NCBI RefSeq assembly: GCF_024128855.1
Contig: NZ_JAMYDV010000004.1
Location: 1-64,000, forward strand
Length of the DNA: 64,000 bases
From: Rhodovulum tesquicola
GTDB taxonomy: Bacteria; Pseudomonadota; Alphaproteobacteria; Rhodobacterales; Rhodobacteraceae
Direction: 5' to 3'
Of this stretch, positions 10,377 to 19,527 are shown piece after piece (the first letter of the stretch is position 1; every line of letters starts with the position of its first letter). A program made the translations under genes and the position numbers. The notes under the pieces were generated by a model. That model saw nothing but the letters and a program-made list of their open reading frames with translations, was not told where the DNA came from and ran no database searches.

Positions 10377-10655
10377 TCACATGTCTTCGCCGAAGCGATC
10401 CGCAACGAGGCGGGCAAGCGCATCGGCCAGCCGGTCGGCCTCGGGGCCGCTGGTCGTCACCTCGATCGACGTGCCCTTGGAGGCGGCCAGCATCAGAAGA
10501 CCCATGATCGAGTCGCCCGAGGCGCTCATCCCGTCGCGGCGGACCTCGGCCTGGGCATCGTGCTGTTCGACGCATTCGACGAACCGGGCAGAGGCGCGGG
10601 CATGCAGGCCCTTCTCGTTGACGATCTCCAGCCGCCGGCTCACGCTTCCGCCCAT
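10377..10655 (-). CDS. HPr family phosphocarrier protein
   Basis: A 92-residue HPr with the phosphorylated His in NEKGLHARASARFVE and the Ser region SASGDSIMGLLMLAAS targeted by HPr kinase. It accepts phosphate from enzyme I and passes it to EIIA. ATG at 10655 is preferred to an upstream GTG at 10661. No sugar permease is nearby; the partners here are EIIA, RapZ and HprK, so a regulatory PTS is indicated. It follows the EIIA gene by 9 bp. Confidence 0.92.
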   Translation of the reverse strand: MGGSVSRRLEIVNEKGLHARASARFVECVEQHDAQAEVRRDGMSASGDSIMGLLMLAASKGTSIEVTTSGPEADRLADALARLVADRFGEDM

Positions 10656-10664
10656 GTGCACCCC

Positions 10665-11057
10665 TCAGAACCCGCCCGCGTCGAAACTGTCGATATATTT
10701 CCGCCCAGCGGCCAGCGCCGAGGCGGTGGCTTCGCCCACGCTCAGCCGCCGCGACTTCGCCAGCTTGATCAGCATGGGCAGGTTGGCGCCGTAAAGGATG
10801 CGCCGGTCCGAGGGCACGCAGGCGCGGATCGACAGGTTAGAGGGCGAGCCGCCGAACATGTCGGTCACCACCACCACCCCGTCGCCGGTATCGACCTCGT
10901 CGGCGGCACGGCAGATCTCGTCCTGCTTCGAGGCGCGGTCGTCGTCGGGCTCTATCGAGATGGCGCGCATGCCCGGCTGGTGGCCGACGACATGCTCGAC
11001 CGCCGCCAGGTATTCGCGGGCCAGCCCGCCATGCGCGACGATGACGATTCCGATCAC
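10665..11057 (-). CDS. PTS EIIA component, mannose/fructose (ManX-like) type
   Basis: A 130-residue EIIA of the mannose family: MIGIVIVAHGGLAREYLAAV contains the phosphorylated His in AHGGLA, and VTDMFGGSPSNLSI and LPMLIKLAKSR are family blocks. It receives phosphate from HPr. No EIIB, EIIC or EIID is present in the window, so a regulatory rather than transport role is likely. Its start overlaps the end of rapZ by 4 bp (ATGA). Confidence 0.92.
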   Translation of the reverse strand: MIGIVIVAHGGLAREYLAAVEHVVGHQPGMRAISIEPDDDRASKQDEICRAADEVDTGDGVVVVTDMFGGSPSNLSIRACVPSDRRILYGANLPMLIKLAKSRRLSVGEATASALAAGRKYIDSFDAGGF

Positions 11058-11980
11058 GCGCCCCTTCCCGTTGCCTGGGCGGACACGCCCTGCACCCGCC
11101 GCTCCAGCTCTCTATGCCTTATAGACACTTGCCATCCGGTTGCCGCAAGCCTCTTTGCCAGCGCTTCGGCCACCGCGACCGAGCGATGCTGCCCGCCGGT
11201 GCAGCCGAGCCCGATCGAGATATGGCTGCGTCCCTCCTCGCGATGGGCGGGCAGCACGAATCCCGCCAGTTCGGTCAGCCGCTCGACAAAGGGGGTGTAG
11301 CGGGCATCCGTGGCGATATAGGCGCACACCTCCGGGTCGCGGCCGTCTCGGGCACGCAACGCGGCCTCCCAGTAGGGGTTCTTCAGGAAGCGGCAGTCGA
11401 AGGCCATGTCGAGGCCATGCGGCATGCCCCGCTTGTAGGAAAAGGAATGCAGGGACACCGCAAGCGGTGCTGCGCCCCCCACGGCGAACCGTGCGGCCAT
11501 CTCGGCGCGGAACTCGTGGATGGTCAGGTCCGAGGTGTCGATCAGGATCGTCGCAAGGTCGCGGATCGGCCCCAGCAGGTCAAGCTCGCGCGCGACCCCC
11601 TCGGCCGGGCTTTCGGCGGGCGCCATCGGGTGGCGGCGGCGCGTTTCGGAAAAGCGGCGCAGCAGCACGTCGGGGCGGCAGTCGAGATAGACCACATCCG
11701 CCTCGATCGCGGGCGCGGCCGCCAGGTGGCCGATCAGCTCGGCCAGCGCGCGCGCGGAAAAGTCGCGGGTCCGGGTATCCACGCCCAGCGCCAGCGGCGG
11801 GCGCGGCGGCTGTCCTTCCAGCAGCCGCGGGATCAGCGAGATAGGCAGGTTGTCGATCGCCTCGAAGCCCAGATCCTCGAGCACGTTCAGGGCCGTCGAA
11901 CGGCCCGCGCCCGAGGCGCCGGTCACCAGCACGACGCGCTGCACGGCGGGGCCTTGGTCATTCAGGAGGGCATCGGGCAT
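11054..11980 (-). CDS. rapZ: RNase adapter RapZ / YvcJ-type nucleotide-binding protein
   Basis: A 308-residue protein with the P-loop region VVLVTGASGAGRSTALNVLE and the RapZ block EAIDNLPISLIPRLLE. The C-terminal domain has HSFSYKRGMPHGLDMAFDCR, FLKNPYW and IGLGCTGGQHRSVAVAEALA. In enterobacteria RapZ directs RNase E to a small RNA controlling GlmS; the role in this group is less clear. The Walker A Lys is Arg here (GAGRST). The start ATG at 11980 overlaps the hprK stop by one base (TGATG). A partner of HPr/EIIA by context. Confidence 0.92.
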   Translation of the reverse strand: MPDALLNDQGPAVQRVVLVTGASGAGRSTALNVLEDLGFEAIDNLPISLIPRLLEGQPPRPPLALGVDTRTRDFSARALAELIGHLAAAPAIEADVVYLDCRPDVLLRRFSETRRRHPMAPAESPAEGVARELDLLGPIRDLATILIDTSDLTIHEFRAEMAARFAVGGAAPLAVSLHSFSYKRGMPHGLDMAFDCRFLKNPYWEAALRARDGRDPEVCAYIATDARYTPFVERLTELAGFVLPAHREEGRSHISIGLGCTGGQHRSVAVAEALAKRLAATGWQVSIRHRELERRVQGVSAQATGRGA

Positions 11981-12417
11981 CACTCGGCGCGGCCGTGGGT
12001 CAGGTGGATCAGGATCGCTGCAGCGAAATATGGCCAATCGACCCGGTGAAGCAAGGGCACGGGATGTTCAAGAAACCGCGCCTCGCGCCGGGGGGGCAGG
12101 CGCTCGGTCTCGGCCTGGTCCAGATCGACGGCCAGCGCGACGGGGGACGCGTCGCAGGGATCGGCGCGCAGGAGTCCGACGAAGCGCGCCTCGATCAGGC
12201 CGCGGATCGGCTCGGCGGCGCTGGCGATCAACCCCTCGGGCGTGGCGGTCAGGATCGTGCGGTCGTCGGCGACAAGGCGGGCGCCCAGCCCCATCAGTTG
12301 CAGCGCCAGCGCCGACTTGCCCGCGCCCGAACGACCGAGGATGAGCACCGCGCGCGCGCCGACGGCGACGCAGCTTGCGTGCAGGGTGATCGTGGGCGGC
12401 GGGGTCTCCACCGGCAC
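11980..12417 (-). CDS. hprK: HPr kinase/phosphatase, short alphaproteobacterial form
   Basis: At 145 residues it is only the C-terminal kinase core, much shorter than Gram-positive HprK (about 310). The P-loop ILGRSGAGKSALALQLMGLG is intact, followed by ARLVADDRTIL and PIRGLIEARFVGLL, which match the HprK core. It phosphorylates or dephosphorylates a Ser on HPr (gene at 10377). It lies 3 bp after the sensor kinase gene stop and overlaps rapZ, so kinase, adapter, EIIA and HPr form one operon with the two-component system. Confidence 0.9.
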   Translation of the reverse strand: MPVETPPPTITLHASCVAVGARAVLILGRSGAGKSALALQLMGLGARLVADDRTILTATPEGLIASAAEPIRGLIEARFVGLLRADPCDASPVALAVDLDQAETERLPPRREARFLEHPVPLLHRVDWPYFAAAILIHLTHGRAE

Positions 12418-12420
12418 CCC

Positions 12421-14124
12421 CTAGAGCGGCAGGCCGACGACGAAGCGGGCGCCGAGCGGTTCCGAGGTGAGATCGGCGGCGGTGGGGCGGATGTTCTCGG
12501 CCCAGATCACGCCGCCATGGGCCTCGACGATCTGCTTGGAAATCGCAAGGCCGAGGCCGGAATGATTGCCGAACTGACCCGCGGGCCGTTCGGAATAGAA
12601 GCGGTTGAAGATCTTGGCCAGCGCCTGGTCGGGGATGCCCGGGCCGGTATCCTCGACCACCACCAGCACGCGGTTGTCACGGGTGCGTGCCCAGACCCGC
12701 ACCGCATCGCCCGCCTCGCAGAACGAGACCGCGTTCGTGATGAGATTGACGAAGACCTGCGCCAGCCGCCCCTCAAGCCCGTTGATGGTGATCGTGTCGG
12801 CCGGCAGGTCGGCGATGAACTCGACCCCCTTCTCGCGCGCTTCCTTGCCCAGATGGCCGGTCAGCCGGCGCAGCAGGCGCACAAGATCGAAGGTCTCCTC
12901 TTCCTCCTTGACGAGTTCGCTGTCGAGCCGCGACGCGTTCGAGATGTCACTGACCAGCCGGTCGAGACGCCGCACGTCATGCTCGATCACGTCGAGCAGG
13001 CGGGCGCGCTGGTCGTCGCGCTTGGCCAGCCGCATCGTGCCTGTGGCCGAGCGCAGCGAGGCGAGCGGATTCTTGATCTCATGCGCGACATCGGCGGCGA
13101 ACTGTTCGTTCGCGTCGATCCGGTCGTAAAGCGCGGTGATCATGCCGCGCAGCGCGCCCGACAGGCGGCCGATCTCGTCGGGTCGGGCGGTCAGGTCGGG
13201 GATGCGCACGCGCCCTGGGTTCACCTTGCGGGCATTGCGGTCGCGCCCCATCTCGGCCGCGGCAGCAAGCTCGGCCAGCGGGTTGGCGATGGTCGAGGCC
13301 AGCACGAGGCTGAGGCCGATCGAGACCACGATGGCAATCACGAAGACCTGCAGGACCTGCTCGCGCTCGATCCGCAGCAGGCGGTCGATCTCGCCGGAGG
13401 CAGAGGTCAGGGCGACGACCCCGACGGTCAGATCGTCATGGAGGATCGGCATCGTGACGGTAAAGGTGGTGAGGCCGCGCTCGTCCATCCCGGTCTCGAC
13501 CTGGGCGCCCGCCTCAAGGGTCCGGTCGACCTGGGAACGCAGCCGGTCCTGCGGATCGACAAGGCCCGGCGCGGCGCGATCCGACCCGGTGATGTGAGCC
13601 ATCCCCTCCCAGACGATATTGAGGAAATCGGTCAGTCGGGTGATCGGCTGCTTGTCATCGTAAGGTGTGACCGGCCAGCCGGGGCTGAAGGCGCCCCGGG
13701 CATGGCCGAGGAAAGCGGCCGTCGCGTCATAGACGAACACGTCCGCACCGGCGGCGAGATCGAGCGCGGCAAGCGTCGCTGCGACGTCCACCCCGTCACC
13801 CGAGGCAAGGTCGACCGGCGCGCCGGGGGCCATCTGCAGCTCGAACACATCGGCCACCAATGCGGCCTCGGCGACCATGCCGCTTTCGCGCTGGCCAAGC
13901 AGGCTGTCGCGGGCGGGGTTGAGGTAGAGCACACCCGAGACAAGGACGATCTGGGCGATCAGGTTGAACGCGATGATCTTGCGCGCCAGCGGCGAGCGTT
14001 TCAGCAGGACGAAACCGCGGCCCTGGCGCCGGGCGCGGCCTGCACGCTCAGGCCCGACGCCCTGGGCGCTCCATCGCTCGTCGAGCGCGACGTCTCCGTC
14101 GGAAGTTCGACTGGTGTCCCGCAC
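12421..14124 (-). CDS. chvG: Sensor histidine kinase, ChvG/ExoS type
   Basis: A 567-residue membrane kinase. The first segment (about 45-65, LARKIIAFNLIAQIVLVSGV) and a second (about 315-335, VFVIAIVVSIGLSLVLASTI) flank a periplasmic sensor domain. Then come HAMP, the H-box EFAADVAHEIKNPLASLRSA (written VAHEIKNPL) with the phosphorylated His, the N-box NLITNAVSF, and G-boxes DTGPGI and GLGLAI. It partners with the response regulator just upstream. In rhizobia ChvG/ChvI responds to acid or envelope stress; pckA and central metabolism are reported neighbours and targets. It is 29 bp after the chvI stop. Confidence 0.9.
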   Translation of the reverse strand: MRDTSRTSDGDVALDERWSAQGVGPERAGRARRQGRGFVLLKRSPLARKIIAFNLIAQIVLVSGVLYLNPARDSLLGQRESGMVAEAALVADVFELQMAPGAPVDLASGDGVDVAATLAALDLAAGADVFVYDATAAFLGHARGAFSPGWPVTPYDDKQPITRLTDFLNIVWEGMAHITGSDRAAPGLVDPQDRLRSQVDRTLEAGAQVETGMDERGLTTFTVTMPILHDDLTVGVVALTSASGEIDRLLRIEREQVLQVFVIAIVVSIGLSLVLASTIANPLAELAAAAEMGRDRNARKVNPGRVRIPDLTARPDEIGRLSGALRGMITALYDRIDANEQFAADVAHEIKNPLASLRSATGTMRLAKRDDQRARLLDVIEHDVRRLDRLVSDISNASRLDSELVKEEEETFDLVRLLRRLTGHLGKEAREKGVEFIADLPADTITINGLEGRLAQVFVNLITNAVSFCEAGDAVRVWARTRDNRVLVVVEDTGPGIPDQALAKIFNRFYSERPAGQFGNHSGLGLAISKQIVEAHGGVIWAENIRPTAADLTSEPLGARFVVGLPL

Positions 14125-14153
14125 GGCCGCCCCCGGACTATGGGTTTCTCACG

Positions 14154-14855
14154 TCACTCTTCGTTGTAACGATAGCCGATGCCGTAAAGCGTTTCGATGG
14201 CCGAGAAATCCGTATCGACCTGGCGCATCTTCTTGCGCAGCCGCTTGATGTGGCTGTCGATGGTCCGGTCATCGACATAGACCTGATCGTCATAGGCCAC
14301 ATCCATCAACTGGTCGCGGCTCTTGACGAAACCAGGGCGCTGGGCGAGCGCCTGCAGCAGCAGGAATTCGGTCACCGTCAGCGAGACGTTCTGACCCTTC
14401 CACGTCACGGCATGGCGCAGCGGGTCCATGGTCAGCTTGCCGCGCACCAGCACCTTGTTCTCTTCGGGCGAGGGGCCGGAATCCGAGGCGATCACCTCCT
14501 GGCGGCGCAGGAGCGCCCGGATGCGCTCGACCAGAAGGCGCTGGGAAAACGGCTTCTTCACATAGTCGTCCGCGCCCATCCGGAGGCCCAGGACCTCGTC
14601 GATCTCGTCATCCTTGGAGGTCAGGAAGATCACCGGCATGCTGGATTTCTGGCGCACGCGCTGCAGCAGGTCCATCCCGTCCATCCGGGGCATCTTTATG
14701 TCGAACACGGCCATGTCCGGCAGGCGCTTGTTGAACGCATCCAGCGCGGCCTGGCCGTCATTGTAGGTTTCCACCTCGAAGCCCTCGGCCTCGAGCGTCA
14801 TGGAGACGGAGGTCAGGATGTTCCTGTCGTCGTCAACGAGCGCAATCCTTGACAT
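14154..14855 (-). CDS. chvI: Response regulator, ChvI type (OmpR/PhoB family)
   Basis: A 233-residue regulator. The receiver domain opens [20 protein letters not shown], with acidic DDD, the phospho-acceptor Asp in [16 protein letters not shown] and Lys in [11 protein letters not shown]. The winged-helix DNA-binding domain has [17 protein letters not shown] and [16 protein letters not shown]. The start ATG at 14855 is chosen because the receiver begins there; an upstream ATG would add an unrelated tail. It is first in the chvI-chvG-hprK-rapZ-EIIA-HPr run and divergent from pckA. Confidence 0.93.
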   Translation of the reverse strand: MSRIALVDDDRNILTSVSMTLEAEGFEVETYNDGQAALDAFNKRLPDMAVFDIKMPRMDGMDLLQRVRQKSSMPVIFLTSKDDEIDEVLGLRMGADDYVKKPFSQRLLVERIRALLRRQEVIASDSGPSPEENKVLVRGKLTMDPLRHAVTWKGQNVSLTVTEFLLLQALAQRPGFVKSRDQLMDVAYDDQVYVDDRTIDSHIKRLRKKMRQVDTDFSAIETLYGIGYRYNEE

Positions 14856-15062
14856 GGGGGGTTCCTTGTTCTGCGCAACGAAGTATGTGCCCGAATTTGG
14901 CGTCACTCTTTCCAGATCGTCGCCACGATTCGAAACACGGATCCGAATCGCGGCCTTCTCGTGGCACCACTGAACGCGGAAATCCCTGACACATTGCTAA
15001 TCCTCGCCCGCGGGCCGCGATCCGTCGTCCGCCCTCCGGGGACAATTCCGGCGCCACGCAGG

Positions 15063-15109
15063 ATGATTGCGCTAACGGAGCGTCCAAAGTCAGATGATTG
15101 CGCTAACGC
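15063..15109 (+). promoter_or_regulatory. Two direct repeats upstream of pckA, probable LacI-family operators
   Basis: GATGATTGCGCTAACG occurs at 15063-15078 and exactly again at 15094-15109, 31 bp apart (about three turns). Each contains TTGCGCTAA, a near-palindrome around GCGC of the kind bound by LacI-family regulators. In alphaproteobacteria the LacI-type regulators PckR (rhizobia) and CceR (Rhodobacter) control gluconeogenic genes including pckA, so one of these is a plausible binder; that is inference. The repeats end 15 bp before the -35 element. Confidence 0.6.
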
Positions 15110-15123
15110 CTCGCCGCGACCTG

Positions 15124-15151
15124 TTGCTTCATGGAAACGTCATGTTATAGC
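15124..15151 (+). promoter_or_regulatory. Candidate pckA promoter
   Basis: TTGCTT at 15124-15129 and TATAGC at 15146-15151 with 16-bp spacing, 39 bp before the ATG. GGAGG at 15178-15182 is the ribosome binding site. Confidence 0.5.
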
Positions 15152-15189
15152 CGCGCCAGCGACCAACGCGGCGTCTTGGAGGGTGCGAC

Positions 15190-16788
15190 ATGGACATCGG
15201 ACGGGTGAATCCCGCGCAACGTCTTGAGGATCAAGGCATAACCGGGCTTGGAAAGGTCCATTACAACCTGCTGGAACCCGCGCTTGTCGAAGCGGCGCTG
15301 ACCCGCGGCGAGGGGCATCTGGGCCAGGGCGGCGCGTTCCTCGTGACCACCGGCGAACATACCGGCCGCTCGCCCAAGGACAAGCATGTGGTGCGCACCG
15401 CGGATGTCGAAGACACGATCTGGTGGGACAACAACCGGCCCATGGAACCCGAGGCGTTCGACCGCCTGCATGAGGACATGCTGGCGCATCTGAAGGGCCG
15501 CGAGGTCTTCGTCGAGGACCTTTATGCCGGGGCCGACCCGGCCAACCGTCTGGACGTGCGGGTCGTGACGGAGATGGCGTGGCACGGGCTGTTCTCGCGC
15601 CACCTGCTGCGTCGCCCCGCGCTGGAGGAACTCGACGGTTTCGTGCCCGAGTTCACCATCGTCAACTGCCCCAGCTTCAAGGCCGACCCCGAACGCCATG
15701 GCTGCCGCACCCGGACCGTGGTCGCGATGAACTTCGCCAGGAAGCTGATCCTGATCGCCGACACGGAATATGCGGGCGAAATCAAGAAGTCGGTCTTCAC
15801 GCTGCTGAACTACATCCTGCCCGCCAGGGGCATCATGCCGATGCATTGCTCGGCCAACCACGCCACCGGCAACCCGGTCGATACCGCGGTGTTCTTCGGG
15901 CTGTCGGGCACCGGCAAGACCACGCTTTCGGCCGACCCCTCCCGCACGCTGATCGGCGATGACGAGCATGGCTGGTCGGACAAGGGCACCTTCAACTTCG
16001 AGGGCGGCTGCTATGCCAAGACCATCAGCCTGAGCGCCGAGGCCGAGCCCGAGATCTACGCCACCACGACCAAGTTCGCGACCGTGATCGAGAACATGGT
16101 CTTCGATCCGCACACGCTGGCGCTGGATTACGAGGATGACAGCCTGACGGCGAACATGCGCTGCGCCTACCCGCTGCACTACATCTCGAACGCGTCCGAC
16201 ACGGCGCTGGGCGGGCATCCCAAGAACATCATCATGCTGACCTGTGACGCCTTCGGGGTGCTGCCCCCGATCGCCCGGTTGACCCCGGCGCAGGCGATGT
16301 ATCACTTCCTGTCGGGCTTCACCTCGAAAGTGGCGGGGACCGAAAAGGGCGTGACCGAGCCCGAGCCCACCTTCTCGACCTGCTTCGGCGCGCCCTTCAT
16401 GCCGCGTCGGCCCGAGGTTTACGGCCAGCTTCTGCGCGAGAAGATCGCGACCCATGGCGCGACCTGCTGGCTGGTGAATACCGGCTGGACCGGCGGCGCC
16501 TATGGCACCGGCTCGCGCATGCCGATCAAGGCGACGCGCGCCCTGCTGGCGGCCGCGCTCGACGGCACGCTGAACGATGCCGAGTTCCGCAAGGATCCGA
16601 ATTTCGGCTTCGAGGTGCCGCTGTCGGTGCCGGGCGTGGACGACGCGCTTCTGGACCCGCGCCGCACCTGGGCCGATGGCGCGGCCTATGATGCGCAGGC
16701 ACGGAAACTGGTGGGCATGTTCTCGGAAAACTTCGCCAAGTACCTGCCCTTCATCGACCAGGACGTGAAGGAAGCCGCGATCGGCTGA
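15190..16788 (+). CDS. pckA: Phosphoenolpyruvate carboxykinase (ATP)
   Basis: The 532-residue enzyme converts oxaloacetate and ATP to phosphoenolpyruvate, the first committed gluconeogenic step. ATP-type features are [15 protein letters not shown], the kinase-1a P-loop [40 protein letters not shown] and [20 protein letters not shown]. The length is normal for the family. It is divergent from chvI and has its own operators and a terminator, so it is monocistronic. It would be needed for growth on acetate-type carbon sources. Confidence 0.97.
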   Translation: MDIGRVNPAQRLEDQGITGLGKVHYNLLEPALVEAALTRGEGHLGQGGAFLVTTGEHTGRSPKDKHVVRTADVEDTIWWDNNRPMEPEAFDRLHEDMLAHLKGREVFVEDLYAGADPANRLDVRVVTEMAWHGLFSRHLLRRPALEELDGFVPEFTIVNCPSFKADPERHGCRTRTVVAMNFARKLILIADTEYAGEIKKSVFTLLNYILPARGIMPMHCSANHATGNPVDTAVFFGLSGTGKTTLSADPSRTLIGDDEHGWSDKGTFNFEGGCYAKTISLSAEAEPEIYATTTKFATVIENMVFDPHTLALDYEDDSLTANMRCAYPLHYISNASDTALGGHPKNIIMLTCDAFGVLPPIARLTPAQAMYHFLSGFTSKVAGTEKGVTEPEPTFSTCFGAPFMPRRPEVYGQLLREKIATHGATCWLVNTGWTGGAYGTGSRMPIKATRALLAAALDGTLNDAEFRKDPNFGFEVPLSVPGVDDALLDPRRTWADGAAYDAQARKLVGMFSENFAKYLPFIDQDVKEAAIG

Positions 16789-16811
16789 TCCCGGTCCCGC
16801 CGTGGAACCAC

Positions 16812-16841
16812 AAGGCCCGGTCCCCGCGACCGGGCCTTTTT
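16812..16841 (+). terminator. Terminator of pckA
   Basis: AAGGCCCGGTC, loop CCCGC, GACCGGGCCTT, then TTT; an 11-bp stem 23 bp past the stop. The TauE/SafE gene converges from 16855. Confidence 0.9.
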
Positions 16842-16854
16842 CCTGCGCCCTGCC

Positions 16855-17616
16855 TCAGCCAATCAGCGCCTTGCGGATCAGGTTCAGCGCCGCCAGCGTC
16901 AGAACCACCAGCGTCGCCCTGCGGAACTTGTCGGGGTTCAGCCGGTCCTGCAACCGGAACCCCAGCATCGTGCCCAGCATCGCCGGAACCACCAGCGCGG
17001 CCGAGAAGGGCAAGGTCGTGCCGTTCAGCACGCCCGAGCCCAGATGCGCGGCCAGAAGCATCGCCGCGCCCAGCAGATAGACCACCCCCTGCACCCGCAC
17101 CATCTCGGCCTTGGCGGTGTCGAAGCTCAGCAGATAGGCGATCACCGGCGGCCCCCAGACCCCCGAAATCCCGCCGAAGAACCCCCCGGCCAGCCCCGTC
17201 ATCACCTCGGCCCGCGCCCGGTGGCGGGCGGGCAGGATCAGCTGCCGGCCAAGCAGCTGCGAGATCGTGAAGGCCGCAATCGGCACGCCCAGCAGCAGAA
17301 GCATCGCCCGGTCGGGGATCACGTTGACCAGGGGCGCGCTGGCCGCGATCGCAAGCACCACGCAGCCGATCAGCAGCCGGTATTGCACGACCGACGCCCA
17401 TGCCGCCCGCGCCCCCTGCCGGAACGCCTGCGCCACATTCGTCACGAGGGTCGAAAGGATCAGCCCCGCCAGCGCCAGCTCGGTGGTCAGAAAGCTCGAC
17501 AGCCCCGAGATCAGGATCAGCGGCATCGCAAAGCCCAGCGCCCCCTTGACCAGCCCCGCAAAGAGCGCGACGCCGAAAGCGGCGGCGAAAAGATGGGGAT
17601 CGAGACCGAAGACCAT
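16855..17616 (-). CDS. TauE/SafE family membrane protein (anion permease/exporter)
   Basis: A 253-residue polytopic inner-membrane protein with about eight hydrophobic segments. The two TauE/SafE repeat signatures are GLVKGALGFAMPLILISGLS (residues about 20-39) and TGLAGGFFGGISGVWGPPVI (about 137-156). The family exports or imports sulfite, sulfoacetate or related organosulfur anions; the substrate here is unknown. It is divergent from mcd. Confidence 0.88.
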   Translation of the reverse strand: MVFGLDPHLFAAAFGVALFAGLVKGALGFAMPLILISGLSSFLTTELALAGLILSTLVTNVAQAFRQGARAAWASVVQYRLLIGCVVLAIAASAPLVNVIPDRAMLLLLGVPIAAFTISQLLGRQLILPARHRARAEVMTGLAGGFFGGISGVWGPPVIAYLLSFDTAKAEMVRVQGVVYLLGAAMLLAAHLGSGVLNGTTLPFSAALVVPAMLGTMLGFRLQDRLNPDKFRRATLVVLTLAALNLIRKALIG

Positions 17617-17782
17617 GGCATTTCCCTGCCTGTTGTCCGGCCTATATCGTGGATCGCGAGGCGCTGCAGCGGCAAAATCCGGCAGACATTATCCTTCACC
17701 AGACCCATGGAAATTGAATTTTTGTTGCGCTGCACCTGCGAAGGCCCTATGTCACCCCAAGCCCGATTGAAGGAGACGATTC

Positions 17783-19468
17783 ATGCCCCATGACGGACAG
17801 GACATGCCCATGTCGGACAGCGCCATCCTTGCCGATCTGACGATCCTGACCCGCGCAGCGCTTGCCCCGGTCGAGGCCGTGACCGACGCCGCGCGCGCTG
17901 CCCTGTTGGCCCGCGTCACCGAAGGCGGCCGCATCTCGGGCAGCTTGTTCGAGACGCATCAGCACGCCGCCCATGGCCTTGCCTGGCTTGCGACCTACGA
18001 ACAGGCGCTGAAACAGATGCAGGGCTGGGCCGAGCGGCTGGCCGAGCAGGGCCGGTTCGGCGAGGTCGAGCAACTGATCCTTCAGATCGCCTTTGGCGAA
18101 TACCTCGCCCAGATCGCCGGCGGCATCCCGATGAGCCAGGGCGAAATCGTGCGTCTGGGCGATATCGGCGTCTCGGCCGAGGATCGCCATGCCTTCCACA
18201 CGCCCGAGGTGACGGCGCTGATCGAGGGCGCCAACAGCCCCGCCGCCCGCGCGCGGCTGGTCGTGCTGATGCAGGAACAGGCGGCGAATGTGACCGTGGG
18301 GGCCACCGGCCTCGACGAGGAACTGGAAATGATCCGCGAACAGTTCCGCCGCTTTGCCGTCGACCGGGTGGAACCCTTCGCCCATGAATGGCACCTCAAG
18401 GACGAGCTGATCCCGATGGAGATCATCGAGGAGATGGCCGAACTGGGCGTGTTCGGGCTGACCATCCCCGAGGAATTCGGCGGTCTGGGCCTGTCCAAGG
18501 CGTCGATGTGCGTCGTCTCCGAGGAACTCTCGCGCGGCTATATCGGCGTCGGCTCGTTGGGCACCCGCTCGGAAATCGCGGCCGAACTGATCCTGTGCGG
18601 AGGCACCGAGGAACAGAAACAGCACTGGCTGCCGAAACTCGCCAGCGCCGAGATCCTGCCCACCGCCGTCTTCACCGAACCCAATACCGGCTCGGATCTT
18701 GGCTCCCTGCGCACCCGCGCGGTCAAGGTTGGCGCGGATTACGAGATCACCGGCAACAAGACCTGGATCACGCATGCCGCGCGTACCCATGTGATGACGC
18801 TTCTGGCCCGCACCGACCCGGCGACCAGCGACTATCGCGGCTTGTCGATGTTCCTGGCCGAAAAGACCCCGGGCACCGACGAAGCCCCCTTCCCGACCGA
18901 GGGCATGACCGGCGGCGAGATCGAGGTGCTGGGCTATCGCGGCATGAAGGAATACGAGCTCGGCTTTGACCGCTTCAAGGTCAAGGGCGAGAACCTTCTG
19001 GGCGGGGTCGAGGGGCAGGGCTTCAAGCAGCTGATGCAGACCTTCGAATCGGCCCGCATCCAGACCGCCGCCCGCGCCATCGGCGTCGCGCAATCGGCGC
19101 TGGATGTCTCGATGCGCTATGCCCAGGACCGCAAGCAGTTCGGCAAGGCGCTGATCGCCTTCCCGCGGGTGTCCGACAAGCTCGCCATGATGGCGGTCGA
19201 GATCATGGTGGCCCGCCAGCTGACCTATTTCGCGGCATGGGAAAAGGACCACGACCAGCGCTGCGATCTCGAGGCCGGGATGGCGAAGCTGCTGGGGGCC
19301 CGCGTGGCCTGGGCCTGTGCCGATAACGGCTTGCAGATCCATGGCGGCAACGGCTTCGCGCTGGAATACACGATCAGCCGCATCCTGTGCGACGCGCGCA
19401 TCCTGAACATCTTCGAGGGGGCCGCCGAGATCCAGGCACAGGTGATCGCGCGCCGCCTGCTGGGCTGA
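17783..19468 (+). CDS. mcd: (2S)-methylsuccinyl-CoA dehydrogenase
   Basis: A 561-residue flavoprotein of the acyl-CoA dehydrogenase superfamily with an extra N-terminal domain of about 165 residues (LFETHQHAAHGLAWLATYEQ). This extension and the overall length are typical of Mcd, the ethylmalonyl-CoA pathway enzyme that oxidises methylsuccinyl-CoA to mesaconyl-CoA and gives electrons to ETF. The core has FTEPNTGSDLGSLRT, MKEYELGFDRF, RIQTAARAIGVAQ, DRKQFGKAL and QIHGGNGFALEY. AAGGAG precedes the ATG at 17783 by 7 nt. Ordinary acyl-CoA dehydrogenase is the alternative but has about 380 residues. Confidence 0.9.
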   Translation: MPHDGQDMPMSDSAILADLTILTRAALAPVEAVTDAARAALLARVTEGGRISGSLFETHQHAAHGLAWLATYEQALKQMQGWAERLAEQGRFGEVEQLILQIAFGEYLAQIAGGIPMSQGEIVRLGDIGVSAEDRHAFHTPEVTALIEGANSPAARARLVVLMQEQAANVTVGATGLDEELEMIREQFRRFAVDRVEPFAHEWHLKDELIPMEIIEEMAELGVFGLTIPEEFGGLGLSKASMCVVSEELSRGYIGVGSLGTRSEIAAELILCGGTEEQKQHWLPKLASAEILPTAVFTEPNTGSDLGSLRTRAVKVGADYEITGNKTWITHAARTHVMTLLARTDPATSDYRGLSMFLAEKTPGTDEAPFPTEGMTGGEIEVLGYRGMKEYELGFDRFKVKGENLLGGVEGQGFKQLMQTFESARIQTAARAIGVAQSALDVSMRYAQDRKQFGKALIAFPRVSDKLAMMAVEIMVARQLTYFAAWEKDHDQRCDLEAGMAKLLGARVAWACADNGLQIHGGNGFALEYTISRILCDARILNIFEGAAEIQAQVIARRLLG

Positions 19469-19490
19469 CGCCCCGCCGCCCCGAATGACC

Positions 19491-19517
19491 GGCCCCGGCC
19501 ACAGCGCCGGGGCCTTT
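19491..19517 (+). terminator. Terminator between convergent mcd and recO
   Basis: GGCCCCGGC (19491-19499) pairs with GCCGGGGCC (19506-19514), followed by TTTCCTTTT. Confidence 0.8.
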
Positions 19518-19527
19518 CCTTTTCGGG

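Larger units (their letters stand above)
14856..15189. other. Divergent chvI/pckA regulatory region (334 bp)
   Basis: No gene is seen here. It holds two direct repeats (15063-15109) and a promoter-like pair (15124-15151) facing pckA. The chvI-proximal half has no clear promoter. Confidence 0.6.
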
